Of a DNA stretch of 64,000 nt, positions 1-11,424 are shown piece after piece. The position numbers and the translations under genes are program-made. This stretch comes from Adineta steineri (taxonomy: Eukaryota; Rotifera; Eurotatoria; Adinetida; Adinetidae), in the NCBI GenBank assembly GCA_905250115.1, contig CAJNOI010000198.1, positions 46,767-110,766 of the forward strand. The letters run 5' to 3'. The notes under the pieces are model-generated. The model was not told the origin of the DNA. It saw only the letters and a program-made list of their open reading frames with translations, and searched no databases. Every line of letters starts with the position of its first letter. Positions within the stretch are counted from its first letter, which is position 1.

Positions 1-2084
1 AATCTTATTATTAACGAACGTTATTTATTTATTGTTGATGTCTACATAAAATAGAAATAGGGATATTCTATCGACCAATTGAAATTCTTATTGTCTCAAT
101 TAATTTATTTAACTGAAGATTGTACTATATTAGCTATTCATTAAAAAAAACATGAATTAGTCAAGTGTTCATGTTCCTTTGAAATAAAGTGGAAAAGGAA
201 AAGAATAAGAAACTCTCGGAAATGTTTTTTTTCTACATTGATGAATAATAATGGAAAAAAGAAAAAACAGTTCATGTTTCCTTTTTCTGTTCTTTATTTA
301 AGATTTCTCTGTTCTTTTTCAAATGTATTGTGAATGTCGATAAGCCATCCGGAAGTCTGTTGACGCTCATGCATAGACAGCCAAATCAAGCGACTATAAT
401 TTTTATTCAACCATTTCACAACCGAAGGCTAATGGAATGGAATGAATAATCTTCTATACTTGCAATCACACGTCCTTCGTGTTGCCTTCATACATCATTT
501 TCTGTTCATCCTTTGTCATTGAACTTCAAGCGTCACTCACATGCATATAACTACAAAACCCATTAATAAATATATATATATCTATTTCTCTTAAAGCACG
601 CAAAATTGAAAATATTCCTATCTCAAGCATGCTTCTTTTCTTAGTTTATTATTTCTTACACTGTTTGACACATATACAAATCATGATAATGAAGTATCAT
701 GTAAAAACAATGAATGGATATAGACAAGGATGATAGCGGGACTAGGTCTATTTTATATGGGCAATGTCAACATGGGACTTTCCCGAATAGAAAATCCAAA
801 GAAAGAAAAGAAAAAAGAAAGAGAAATAAGAGGACGACCGACAGAGATGACTACAACATCTATCGGATAAGAAGCAGGAGAAAATAAAACAGAACAGAAT
901 AGAAAAACCGACGTAATTGGTACGACCGTTACGCGACTAAGAGAGGCACATACACACAACACACATGCATCAATAGAGCCATAGTGCTACGAAAGATGCG
1001 TATGTTGGTTGATGCTAAAGAGAGACTATCTCATCTGTTTGTATTACTTCGTCGTCGTTTGTCTCTGTGATAGATGCGTCGATGACGGTTGTAATCGTTC
1101 CACAGTATTTCTTGTTTATCCGAACACTACCACCATAACGTTGGTATTTCTTTTTTCTTTTGGTGAACTCTATTATCTATAAACTAATACTAATATTACC
1201 AACAACAACTACTGCAATAAAACAAGAAAAAACAGGACGAAATAGACATACAATTATTACATGTTTTGGGTAAGTTGATGTATACTTGTTTGTATATTAT
1301 TAGAACATCAAAAAGAAACTATCGTTTTCTTTCTTTTATGCCTTGTAAGGAAACCTTACAATATATTAATTAAACAAATCTAAAATAGGAAATCTGTATT
1401 AATACACTCGAGGGGATCCATTCATCAGCTTAATGCTAAACTCAAGAAAGTTGTCATTTTACTGATGAAAATAAGATCTCTTTGATAGTATCCGACATAT
1501 TGACAGACGCATAGAAAACGAAATACTTATCTTTCCATAAATATAATTATAAATATTCATGGATCTGTGAACTTCCTCTACTCGCCACTTCTTAACAAAA
1601 AGTCAATTTTCATCAAAAATTTCGAAAATGAGATATAGTTCGTCTTCATATCTTTTAGAAATAATATGATTTTCAAATTTGTTTGTTTAGAAGAGCATGT
1701 CAAACTACAGTGCAGAATTTTGTTTTAATTAATCTCTTATTTATTATGTATACACATGCTCACAGTAATGGACAACCATTTAATATATTTTTTCGAAGAT
1801 AGAAAATCTCTGATATTATTTATGTGAATGCAATGAATGGAAATAACTAATGTCTCCTTAGAGAAAATTTGATAATTCTTTTTTTGTTTCTCTTCCTTTT
1901 TCCTTCAAGGATCCAAATCTTTTCTTTCTTAGAACATATATCTTTTCTTCTAGTTCTTCTGTGAACTCAACAAAACTATTTGTAATCAAAGCTAATGAAC
2001 ATTGTAATTAAATATTATTGGAAATATCGTCGTAAGAAAGAAAAAAACTAAATATTTTAGTTATTGAAATAATAGACAAATATA
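1..2084. other. Intergenic, no gene recognised
   Basis: AT-rich sequence with many in-frame stops and poly-A/T runs. Short open frames here, such as a 69-codon one on the minus strand near 753-962, have low-complexity composition and no recognisable domain. The last ~150 bp presumably hold the promoter and 5' leader of the gene that starts at 2085. No repeat or RNA gene was seen. Confidence 0.6.
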
Positions 2085-4459
2085 ATGACTATTCAAATAC
2101 GTCGTCGATGTCGACGTTATTATCTCGGTCGTTTTACTATTTATTTACTGATATTATCTGCTACATGTTCAACTGGTATACTTTCATATAATTTTTATTT
2201 AAATATTTTTTCTGAACAACATAATGAAAGATATAAAATATTTATTGTTGATAAAACTGATCTTGATGATGCACAAATAAAACCAATTCAAAATATACAT
2301 CTATTACATAAAGATTATTTTAATATAACAAATCTTGCTTGTCGATATCCAAAATTAGCGATTAATAATCCTGAAATATGGCAATATTTAGATCCAATTA
2401 CACCATCGGAACCAGATTGTGAAAAATCAACCAATTGGGTTTATGTAGATAATGGTTTGTTGAATAAATAATGAGAAGAATTATTTCATTGATATTTTTT
2501 TGATGTAGGTACGTTTCGATTATCTCAACAAGCTCTACAAAAACATGGACCAATTGTTTGTGCATATCGTCCTATTCTTCGATCGAAAGATGATTTTTCA
2601 ACAATGGAAGGTGCTCGCTTATTTCCTGTCGTTGATAAAATGCCACTTGTATCCGATTTTTTTCGTGCTGATTGTCGAGCACGTGATGGAAGTTTCTATT
2701 CAAATATACATTCAGGTATTATGTTTGATGCTGGTTTACATATGAGGTAATTTATTATTCTATTTATCAAAATAATTAAAAACATTATTTTTTTTTCTTA
2801 AGACATATTTGGAATCCAATGGTTAAAACTCATTTGGGTTATAATATTTTAATGTTTGGTTTTGATTCTGTATCTCGTTTAACATTTATGCGTTTTTTAC
2901 CAAAAAGTTATTCATATTTAATTAAAGAATTAGGTGGAATCGTATTAAAAGGTATGATATATAGAATTAATATATAAATTATTGAATATGATAATTATAT
3001 GTAGGTTATAATATTGTCGGTGATGGTACACCAGCCGCATTATTACCAATTTTAACTGGACAAACAGAACAAGAATTACCTGAAGCTCGACGTGGTCGTG
3101 ATGGTGCACAAACAGTTGATGGATTTCCTTGGATTTGGAAGAAATTTAAAGGTTAATATATACATGAATAAATCGTTTTTGAATACAAAAACATCGAAAT
3201 TTTTAGATAATGGTTATATTACACAATGGGCTGAAGATTTACAAGCAATAGGTACATTTCAAATGCGTTTAAAAGGTTTTCAAGAACAACCTGTTGATCA
3301 TTATGGTCGTCCATTTTATCTTGTTGCTGAATCTATGCGTACATCGAAACCATATTGTTTTGGTTCTTTAACACGTTTAAAATCAATGCTAAATTGGGTG
3401 CGTGATTTATATGATATGTATCCAAATCAACCGAAATTTTCATTTACTTTTCATGCTCAATATTCACATGATTCAAATAATCATTTACCCTATGGTGATA
3501 ATGAATTACTTGAATTTTTAAAAATGATGAATAAACGTGGTCATTTTGATAATACAATATTTATTTTAATGACTGATCATGGTGCTCGTTTTTCAACATT
3601 AAGAAAAACATATCAAGGTAAATTAGAAGAACGTTTACCATTTATATCAATTCGTATGCCAACAAAATTTCAAGATAAATATCCTCATTTAATGTATAAT
3701 TTACGTTTAAATTCACATCGTTTAACAACACCATTTGATTTACATGAAACATTTGAACATTTATTTGAATTTCATTCATCTGATCCCTATCAATCGAAAA
3801 CGAATCGTTCCTATAGTCTTTTTCAATTAATACCTGAAAATCGTACATGTTCACAAGCTGATATTGAACAACATTGGTGTGCATGTTTAAATTGGAATAA
3901 TATATCAATAAATGAAGCATTTATTCAAAAATTTGCAAATCAAGCTATAGAATTTCTTAATAATTTTGTATCAGATTATAAAGATCGATGTGCAAAATTA
4001 GAATTATATCGCATTAATAAAGCAAGTCAATTAGAAGCGAATGAACGTCTATTAAAATTTGTTGATTCAAGTGATAATGATGGACGTGTACCACGTTTTA
4101 ATAATAATACATTAATAAATAATACGAAAAAATTTATATCAAATCAAACAGAATATTATCAAATACAATTTGAAACTATTCCTGGTCGTGCTCTATTTGA
4201 ATTAACTGCTGAATATAATCAATTGAATGATATATTTATTATACGAAAACAACGTTTAAGTCGAATGAATAAATATGGACAAACATCAGCTTGTATTGCC
4301 TATAAAAGACCTGAACTTCGAGAGATTTGTTATTGTTCAAATTTGTTAAATCGTACGAACAGTTCTAATACTGTTTTTGTTGATACTGTTATAAATAACG
4401 AGAAAAAAGTAATAAAAACAATGAATATTGTTGCAAATCGCAGCAGTCTTCATCCTTAA
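2085..4459 (+). CDS. DUF229 family (alkaline-phosphatase/sulfatase-like) membrane protein
   Basis: Five exons (2085-2454, 2509-2746, 2803-2951, 3005-3151, 3207-4459) join in frame to 718 residues. A basic start (RRRCRR) followed by a hydrophobic stretch at about residues 14-34 suggests a type II membrane or secretory protein with a luminal or extracellular catalytic domain. The DUF229 signature is clear: FGFDSVSRL with the usual nucleophile region, GDGTPAALLPILTG, the FTFHAQYSHD segment, and the metal-site motif LMTDHGARFS. The C-terminal ~200 residues are Asn-rich with several N-glycosylation sequons. The family belongs to the alkaline-phosphatase superfold, but its substrates in animals are not settled. 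The start is the first ATG in the frame before the membrane anchor. The gene converges with the eIF5A gene, leaving 136 bp between stops. Confidence 0.88.
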
Positions 4460-4595
4460 TATTAAATTTTCGATATTAATAAATTCTATTTTTTTAGATG
4501 ATTTTAATTTTATTAAATTCTTCTTCTGTTTGTTTTTGACAAAAAAATATGTGTTTTATGAACACAAAAAAAATTAGATAAAGCATTCATGTGAA

Positions 4596-5093
4596 CTAAG
4601 CTACCATTTTGAATGCCATAATTTGCTCTTCGCCAAGTGCTTTGAGAACAGTAACCTTAATCTGATCATTGCCTTCATTGTACTTGTCGAGCATTCGACG
4701 AGCAACGTCCGAACCTTGTTTTAATCTGATGTCACTACGTGTTGCACACGTATCGTCATCAAGTAATGTAACATAGCCATCAGCAGCGATCTGTATAACA
4801 ATATAATCCTTTCGAGTAACTTTTGGTACTTGAATCATATGTCCAGTTGGACGAACATCTTCATATCGACGATCTGTAAATATATCGATACCAACCATAT
4901 GAACCTTTGTATGACCATGTTTTCCCGGTTGAGAATGTGTTACTTCAACCACCTTTAACGGACGCCCGTTGAGCACGACAAAATCTGACTTTTTAATTGA
5001 GCCAACATCTTGTGGACTCGTATCCATACTAGGATCAATTGAATCGTTGTACGAGGCGATAGGTTCGGCAAAATTGAAATCAAGCGACGTCAT
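4596..5093 (-). CDS. EIF5A: Eukaryotic translation initiation factor 5A
   Basis: A single 165-codon exon encodes the complete factor. The N-terminal SH3-like KOW part carries the hypusine loop, with the modified lysine expected at about residue 58 in PGKHGHTK. The C-terminal OB-fold ends in ...EEQIMAFKMVA. eIF5A eases ribosome stalling at proline-rich and other slow motifs and aids termination, and needs deoxyhypusine synthase and hydroxylase. Length matches animal eIF5A (about 155-165). The loop reads SQPGKHGH where most animals have SKTGKHGH; the lysine, GKHGH core and following lysine are kept, so function is likely intact. It lacks introns, unlike most neighbours. It lies 287 bp downstream of the GH30 gene on the same strand. 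Confidence 0.97.
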   Translation of the reverse strand: MTSLDFNFAEPIASYNDSIDPSMDTSPQDVGSIKKSDFVVLNGRPLKVVEVTHSQPGKHGHTKVHMVGIDIFTDRRYEDVRPTGHMIQVPKVTRKDYIVIQIAADGYVTLLDDDTCATRSDIRLKQGSDVARRMLDKYNEGNDQIKVTVLKALGEEQIMAFKMVA

Positions 5094-5380
5094 TTTCTAT
5101 ACAATAAATTTCAAATTCACCAGTAAATAATTTCAAACAGGTTCTCTCTTTATATACTCTTCGATAAAAACTTACACAAGAATGAAGTAATTTCTAGTCT
5201 TGCATAATTACAGCGAGAAAAAAAGACAGGCGCAGTTTTTTTTGTTTTTTATCGCACACATCATGTGAGTAAAAAAATTTCGAAAGTACATGAATAATAC
5301 AAAGTGAGTAATATAAGATTTTTTTTTTGTTGAAGTTTCAGTTTAGATATTCATATTTATTAAAAATGTCACATGTTTTC

Positions 5381-6781
5381 TCAGCAAATATAAGTGCCAA
5401 CACTGCCTCCATTCAATGAGGTATTGTATATTTTATCATCGCATTGTATTTGGAATGTTTGTTTACCAGAATTGTTTTCGTTGACAACAATTAAAACTTT
5501 TTTCATATCATTGTCTCGTTGAAATGCAACATTCGGAAGTCCTGATACTATATTTGATCCAATTCTAATTGAATTAGGACGAACAAATTTAGCAGCATGT
5601 GCAATAATATAATAAGCAGGATTTCGTGGTGATAAAATTTGATTACCATCAATTGTTAAAGCACCTAAACATTGTGTACATCCACCAGGTGTATGTGGTT
5701 CTAATTTTGAATTAGCTGCTACATTCCATTCTAAAACTGTTCGTGCCCAATTTCGAGTTGCACCAACAATAAGATTTTTAACATGCCAAACTAAATCACC
5801 TTTTAAATTACCTGGTGCACCTACCCATTGTTCAGTAAAATATAAATTTTTATCTGGAAATTGTTCATGTACAGTCGATAAAGCATCAATAGATCCAGCA
5901 TATAAATGAAAAGCGGATCCATCAACATATTGTTTCGCATCATGATCTTTGAATATTGTTACTGGATAATCTGGATGATCAGCATTATGATCATAAACAA
6001 TTATTTTTGTATTTATAGAATGTTTTCGAAATATTGGTCCTAAACTTTGTTTAATAAATTGAGCTTGAACAGTTGCTATCATTAATAAAGATGGATTATT
6101 TCCTGGATGTAATGGTTCATTTTGAATTGTAATAGCATCTATAGTGATACCTTCTTTTTTCATTTCTTCTATATAACGAACAAGATAAAGTGCATAAGCA
6201 TCATAATATTCAGCTAATAATGTTCCTCCAATACTATTTTTATTAGATTTCATCCATATCGGTGGGGACCATGGTGATCCCATTAATTTTATATTAGGAT
6301 TAATAGCTAGAATTTCTTTTAAAATTGGAATTAGATATAATCGATCATATCCTAAATCAAAACGAGTCATATTCACATCAGTTTCACCTGGTAATAAATC
6401 ATTGTAAGAAAAAACTTTTTCATCTAAATCTGATGCACCAATACTAATACGAAGATAACTAACACCTATGTTATTCTTATCTGTATTAAATAATTCTTGT
6501 AGAATTTGTGCACGTAATGTATTATCAAGATTATGTAAATGTAATGCACTACCACCAGTTAATGTATAACCAAAACCATCAATAGTTTGATATTTTTCAT
6601 TTGCATTAATAGTTATTATATTATCAGCAGCATTATAGTTCGTATTGGGTAAAATAGAAGGTTGTTGTTGAAAGAAAACTTTAGCATCTGGATCTGTAAG
6701 CCAAAATTCAAGTTGTTCAGTATTTGAAAAAATACTAATAATAAGAATGAATTGTAAAGTTGATAGAATTTGTCTTTTCAT
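5381..6781 (-). CDS. Secreted GH30 glucosylceramidase, bacterial-like and intronless
   Basis: A 466-residue uninterrupted frame. Residues 1-23 form a signal peptide. Glycoside hydrolase family 30 follows: the catalytic acid/base glutamate is in TIQNEPLHPG and the nucleophile glutamate in YFTEQWVG. Other family blocks are DGFGYTLTGGSA, GSPWSPPIWMKSN, YDHNADHPDYP and VLEWNVAA. The C-terminal beta domain is present and the length is normal, so it looks whole. The family cleaves glucosylceramide or related beta-glucosides; here it is probably secreted or lysosomal. The wording of the core (IVYDHNAD, FTEQWVGAPG, GGCTQCLGALTI) is, from memory, closer to bacterial (Bacteroidetes-type) GH30 than to animal GBA1. 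With the absence of introns this suggests acquisition by horizontal transfer followed by adaptation to eukaryotic secretion. A duplicated or retroposed animal gene is the alternative. Confidence 0.92.
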   Translation of the reverse strand: MKRQILSTLQFILIISIFSNTEQLEFWLTDPDAKVFFQQQPSILPNTNYNAADNIITINANEKYQTIDGFGYTLTGGSALHLHNLDNTLRAQILQELFNTDKNNIGVSYLRISIGASDLDEKVFSYNDLLPGETDVNMTRFDLGYDRLYLIPILKEILAINPNIKLMGSPWSPPIWMKSNKNSIGGTLLAEYYDAYALYLVRYIEEMKKEGITIDAITIQNEPLHPGNNPSLLMIATVQAQFIKQSLGPIFRKHSINTKIIVYDHNADHPDYPVTIFKDHDAKQYVDGSAFHLYAGSIDALSTVHEQFPDKNLYFTEQWVGAPGNLKGDLVWHVKNLIVGATRNWARTVLEWNVAANSKLEPHTPGGCTQCLGALTIDGNQILSPRNPAYYIIAHAAKFVRPNSIRIGSNIVSGLPNVAFQRDNDMKKVLIVVNENNSGKQTFQIQCDDKIYNTSLNGGSVGTYIC

Positions 6782-8087
6782 CGTGATAAAAGAATGTCTA
6801 TTTTGTTCTAATGATATATATACATGTATATATTATGATATTTACTTTAGATTACCGCTAGTTTTATTCTTTTATATCTAGTATTCAAGATCAATAAAAT
6901 TTATTTCATACGAGATATATACTTTTATTATTCTATGAAATAATAAAAGTACATATACTAAAAATATTTTATTCATGATATATTATTTTCGTCAAAGTTG
7001 TTTTTACGTAGTCTATGTTGTCATCAGATTAAAAGAGAAATACTGATCTATATGAAAATAACGCATTATTTTAAAAGAAATGAAGATGATTATCTATATT
7101 CATACGATCGTCTCATTGTACAATGCCGTTGGTATTACTTTCAATGATTTTTAAAAAAAAAATATGTTTTATTAAACCAAGTTGTTGTGCAAGCTAGATA
7201 ATTGTAATTCAATTATAATATCGTTTTCAGGATAGAAAAAAATATCTATGTTCTCTTAGATGAAACGATCATTATCTCTTAACGTCTCTTTTTTTAGTTG
7301 ACTGTATTTATTACGATTGTGATTAACTTGCGAAAATCAACTGAAAACTGGTTAATATATTGACGTTAACTGAGTAAAACTTGAAAAGAGCATTCAAGAC
7401 TTGCATCTTTTATGAGTACAAGAAAGAAATAATTTCAATGAGTTTCACATTCTTTAAATCTAAATGACTCCGAAAAATAATTTCCACTGTTTTATAAAAA
7501 TACCACACTTTCTTTTTTCTTGATTTGCACTGGTCTGTTATTTTAAAGCAAACAAATATTTGTTGAGCGTTGATGCGCACTTTTTATGCTGCCATCCACT
7601 TCAAGAAGTGGCCTGCTAGAAATGTTTTTCTTTTTGTTTCTTTTTTTTTATCTTTTTCAAACTACCACACGCTTCTGGATGTTAGTTTTTTTCTGCGTCA
7701 CACTTCTTATCACTACAGAATACGTAGGAACAAAAATTCATCTTCAATTTGCACAACTTTTTCTATTGTTATAAGGTAAGCAAAAGATAACACTGAATAT
7801 GAGAACTCCACTGCGATACTGCTCAGGCATGTTTTAAAGAAAATATGCAATATTTTTTATCAAAAATATTATTTTAAAATTTCTCAGAGATATTTTAGCG
7901 AAACCAATACATTGGGAATAGGTTCTTTGACAGAGAAATTATACATTTCAATTGAAATAGTCTAAACTTGCGTAAGTGGGGAAAAATATAGTCTAAAGTT
8001 TTCACTTAATTAAAAAAAATGAAGTAGTACGACACTTATTTTTCATCGAGGCCATAGTTTGTTGAATAAGAAGTCATACAGAGCAAT

Positions 8088-8143
8088 TTGGGGTATGGGT
8101 GTAGTTTATTATTCATTTTTCACATCCACACCACACCGTCAAG
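8088..8143. repeat. Short G-rich inverted-repeat element (copy 1)
   Basis: The left arm reads GGGGTATGGGTGTAG. The right arm, read on the other strand, begins CTTGACGGTGTGGTGTGG. The arms are imperfectly complementary around an AT-rich centre of about 20 bp. It shares ends and layout with copies near 8851, 11017, 14003, 29142, 30459 and 30787. Confidence 0.45.
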
Positions 8144-8850
8144 ACAAGAGATACATTAATTTCCTCCGAATCCCATAGTCTTCTCGATAACTTTTCTACG
8201 AACTCAAAATCCTATCGAAAGTTAACACATTCTGTAGCGCTTTGTGGGCTAGAGAACTGCGAGTTCTTTCACACCCAAGTTTTTATGCGCATTTAACTTT
8301 AGATCAAATTTATATTGCGCTTTACAGTAGAATAGAGCTCTAGTACGAAAACAGCTTTATATCGACTTTTTCTCTTCCGAACAACTGAGAAACAAATGAA
8401 ATCTTGATCTTTTACTTGGTTATAGATTCTGAGACATCAAGCTTGGATCTGAATTAGGCTAAAAATAATGCAAACCCCCAACTTTCTATCTGGAATGCAT
8501 CATAACTCATAGGAGAACAATATAATGCTGAGCAATCTGCTTTTATTTCCGTCAGAAGCCAAACGATTGTGCATATAATAAGTGTCAGTGTAAAAAAATA
8601 GTTGTGGGTGAGCCTGAAGTGCAGAAAACGAAATAAATAAGCTTCTAACAGTCACCCTCACATCATCTCTTTCAGGAACATCTTTAGTGAGCTGATCTTC
8701 AATTGACCTACTCTTCTATCCATCATTTATTTAATAACGATACATGCTTGATGTAGCTACCTGTTGATCTACCTTATACCTAGGTATGCACCAAACCCTA
8801 ACCGTTTGGGTATATAAGTTTAGGTTTGGTTATTGAATTTCAGTTTAGGT

Positions 8851-8921
8851 AAGAGTATGGGTTGGGATGTGGATGCATGAAATTAAAGAAGTGTCGCATC
8901 CACCCACTCCACACCCTCAAG
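8851..8921. repeat. Short G-rich inverted-repeat element (copy 2)
   Basis: The left arm AAGAGTATGGGTTGGG runs into GTGGATGC. The right arm on the other strand reads CTTGAGGGTGTGGAGTGGG and then GGATGC. The spacer is about 19 bp. The two arms can fold into a hairpin with a few mismatches. Confidence 0.5.
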
Positions 8922-9014
8922 CCACCTTTCTCACAATAGTATATATGCCGCATATTGTTTCTATTTTAGACTATAACTATTTTTCATCAATTAAATTACA
9001 TAGCATTAAACAAC

Positions 9015-10573
9015 ATGGCATCAAAATCAGCACGTAAACAACAACATACGGACATTGATAATCTAATCACTTGTGCGATTTGTTTCGATTACTTTGTCGA
9101 TCCACGCCTATTACCTTGTTCCCACACATATTGTCTTAGATGCATCCATCAGATTGCCTTAGCAAATCATGGTCAATTTAAGTGTCCTATGCGTGATGAA
9201 ACCAGTATAGAAAGAGATGCTATCGACTCATTACCGATCAATCGAGCCGTGCGTGACATGGTTGAGATATTACCACATGTGGTGAATGCCACTGGTCAAA
9301 ATAGACAGTCATGTAAATATATGTATCTAATGAACTGTTAGTCTAAAAACACTTAGATCGTGTTAAAATCTTATGAATACCAGAAGTTACCCCATCGGAA
9401 CAGCATAGTTCTTCCCAAGAATATATGAGCAAAAGTCTTACTCTGAGATCCTGTGAAGGTTTATATGATAGAAAAAAAACAGTCGATATCGAAAATGTAA
9501 AACTATACAAGTTTCGTTCTAAATTCAAAAGGATTCGTATCGAATCCGCGTTTTGTTCCACAGATCTTTGACAAAACTTACAAGAATTCACTATCAAATA
9601 TATTCACATCGTAAATTATTCGCCCTTTTTACTAATTTGTAGACTCCTTTTTTCATGAGATAATCAAATTTTTTGTTGTCAATCCTTTCATCTTTACTAT
9701 TTACATTTTAGCTGTACCTCGGTGCGATGAATGTCAATCAGCTGAAGCTAAGCTCTGGTGTATTGACTGTGGAATTGGTTATTGTACAACATGTGGTACA
9801 ACGTTTCATAAACGTGGACTTGCACACCATCGACTAGTACCTATTGGTGAGAAACCGATCGAAATCAAACGATGTGAACAACATCGTGACGAAAAACTTA
9901 CGTATTGGTGTAATTGTGAAAAATTAATTTGTATGGATTGTCAACTACCCAAACAACATAAAGATCATACAGCTGTTCCAATATCCGAAGTGACAGTGGA
10001 CATAACTGAAAAAGTTAGTATTCAATAATGAAATCATCAATTTTATAAAAATAGTTTTTAATTGTGTAGTTGAAAAGTGAATTCAGAGTGGCACAGGCAT
10101 TCCTAAATCAAGCTATAACACAAAGTATGTCCTTAACAGATATGAATGAAAATGCAAACATAGAGTCGATTACTAATACCTTTGATGCTCTACGTAAGAT
10201 GATCGATAATTACGAAAAAGCGCTGAAAAATCAAATTCGTGCTATCGAAGAAGAGAACAAGACATCGGCTGAAAGTTATCTGAAGCAATTAAACATTAAA
10301 CAGAAAACATTTTCCGATTATAATAAAAAATTTGAAAACATTTTATCTACGAATGATCATACGCAGCTGTTGGATGCTAAGAAAAGTTTAACAAATTACT
10401 TGGAACAACTAATGAAAGAATTAAACGAACTCAAACTACCTATCAAAATTCAATATCGTGTTCAGGGTGTCGATCAGTTGCAAATAAGCATCGATAATAT
10501 TCTCAAACAAGCACGCATTGTTGAGCTAATGTCAGGTAATTGTTTTAATTGGAGGAAATATGTCGACAACTAA
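9015..10573 (+). CDS. RING/B-box/coiled-coil (TRIM-like) protein
   Basis: Three exons (9015-9312, 9712-10013, 10070-10573) give 367 residues. A RING finger covers about residues 20-60 (CAICFDYF, LPCSHTYCLRC, KCPMR). Exon 2 encodes two B-box-like zinc units (CDECQ..CIDCGIGYC..H..H, then CEQH..C..CEKLICMDC..H..H). Exon 3 is a charged coiled coil (about 200-355). This is the RBCC order of TRIM E3 ubiquitin ligases. The last RING cysteine of CPxC is missing (CPMRDE), so activity is doubtful or altered. No NHL, SPRY or other C-terminal domain follows. A GT at 10537 (TCAG|GTAA) could lead to a further exon, but the next several hundred bases show none, so the protein may be truncated relative to longer relatives. 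The intron at 9313-9711 is unusually long. Confidence 0.8.
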
Positions 10574-11390
10574 AGTGTCTGTTGCGCGTTTACATGACAT
10601 TGAGACGGAAGTTTTTGGAAATTTCATATCGTAAGCCATAATTGATGAGCCGATCCACAAGACTTAACTAGATAATTTGATTTTTGCCGAACAGCATAAG
10701 TTGTTGACTGAGATATCGCACAAGCATGAGCCAAAACGACACAGATGTCACATGGAAGTTATGTAATCCATTGATTTATACTAGTTCCTAGGGAAATATA
10801 AAATAAATTGGTAATTTTTACATGATAAAAAGATTTCGCACTTCAAATAGTAATGACAAACTGAAAGTTTCACTATATTTTCGAATTGTAAAGATGTTCT
10901 TCGATCTCCCGTGGAACTAGTTTTATAGGATGAAAGATCGGTAAACAGTTGGCAAATACAACATGAATATACATCTAATTTCAAATATACATGTCTCGCC
11001 TTCGTGGATTATCAGAAGGATGAGGGTCTGGGTGACTCTTCTTCGTCTACACCTACACCCTTAAGATGTTTCAGTTTCTTTTCTATATGAACAATAATAT
11101 TTCATATTTAGAAAATCAAGCATTTGCGGCTCCTGCCATTTGCCGGCAGCCTCCTCAAACTTATTCATTATTAGTCTGATTTGATGATCATAAGATTTCA
11201 AAGTATCTAATTCAAATAAAGCAAAATAGATAAACCGAGCTTTCATTGTGAGTATCCGTCTATACCATGATTTTTCAATACATAATTGAAACAAACTTTT
11301 CGTTCTTAGATAAAAACATACATGAAGCGAATTTTCATCAAGAATGGTGGTCAGTGATATGATCGTCAAAGAAGTGTGGGATTATCCACC
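10574..11390. other. Intergenic, possible decayed sequence
   Basis: No firm gene. A minus-strand frame at 11061-11369 (102 codons) has a somewhat protein-like composition (for example KFEEAAGKWQEPQ) but no known domain, no partner exon and no homologous copy in the window. It may be a relic or chance. Confidence 0.4.
11017..11065. repeat. Short G-rich inverted-repeat element (copy 3)
   Basis: The left arm is GATGAGGGTCTGGGTG. The right arm on the other strand reads CTTAAGGGTGTAGGTGTAG. It is shorter and less regular than the other copies but has the same ends and orientation. Confidence 0.4.
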
Positions 11391-11424
11391 TTTCATATGA
11401 TGTGAAAAACACAGTTGAACAGAA

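Larger units (their letters stand above)
6782..9014. other. Intergenic with two G-rich hairpin elements
   Basis: No convincing coding sequence. Two overlapping frames at 7570-7779 are Phe-rich and compete with each other, which argues against both. Two short inverted-repeat elements at about 8088-8143 and 8851-8921 are listed separately. The last 30 bp before 9015 probably hold the leader of the RING gene. Confidence 0.6.

Noticed and set aside
753-962. 69-codon minus-strand frame with hydrophobic, Ser/Phe-rich translation
   Set aside because: Low-complexity composition from poly-A/T sequence, no domain, no partner exon.
3642-3920. 92-codon minus-strand frame
   Set aside because: Lies antisense within the large last exon of the DUF229 gene and has no splice partners or domain; a shadow frame.
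7570-7779. Two overlapping plus-strand frames of 62-69 codons
   Set aside because: They compete in different frames over the same T-rich stretch; neither resembles a protein family.
11061-11369. 102-codon minus frame that looks somewhat protein-like
   Set aside because: No recognised domain, no adjacent exon and no paralogue in the window; kept only as a possible relic.
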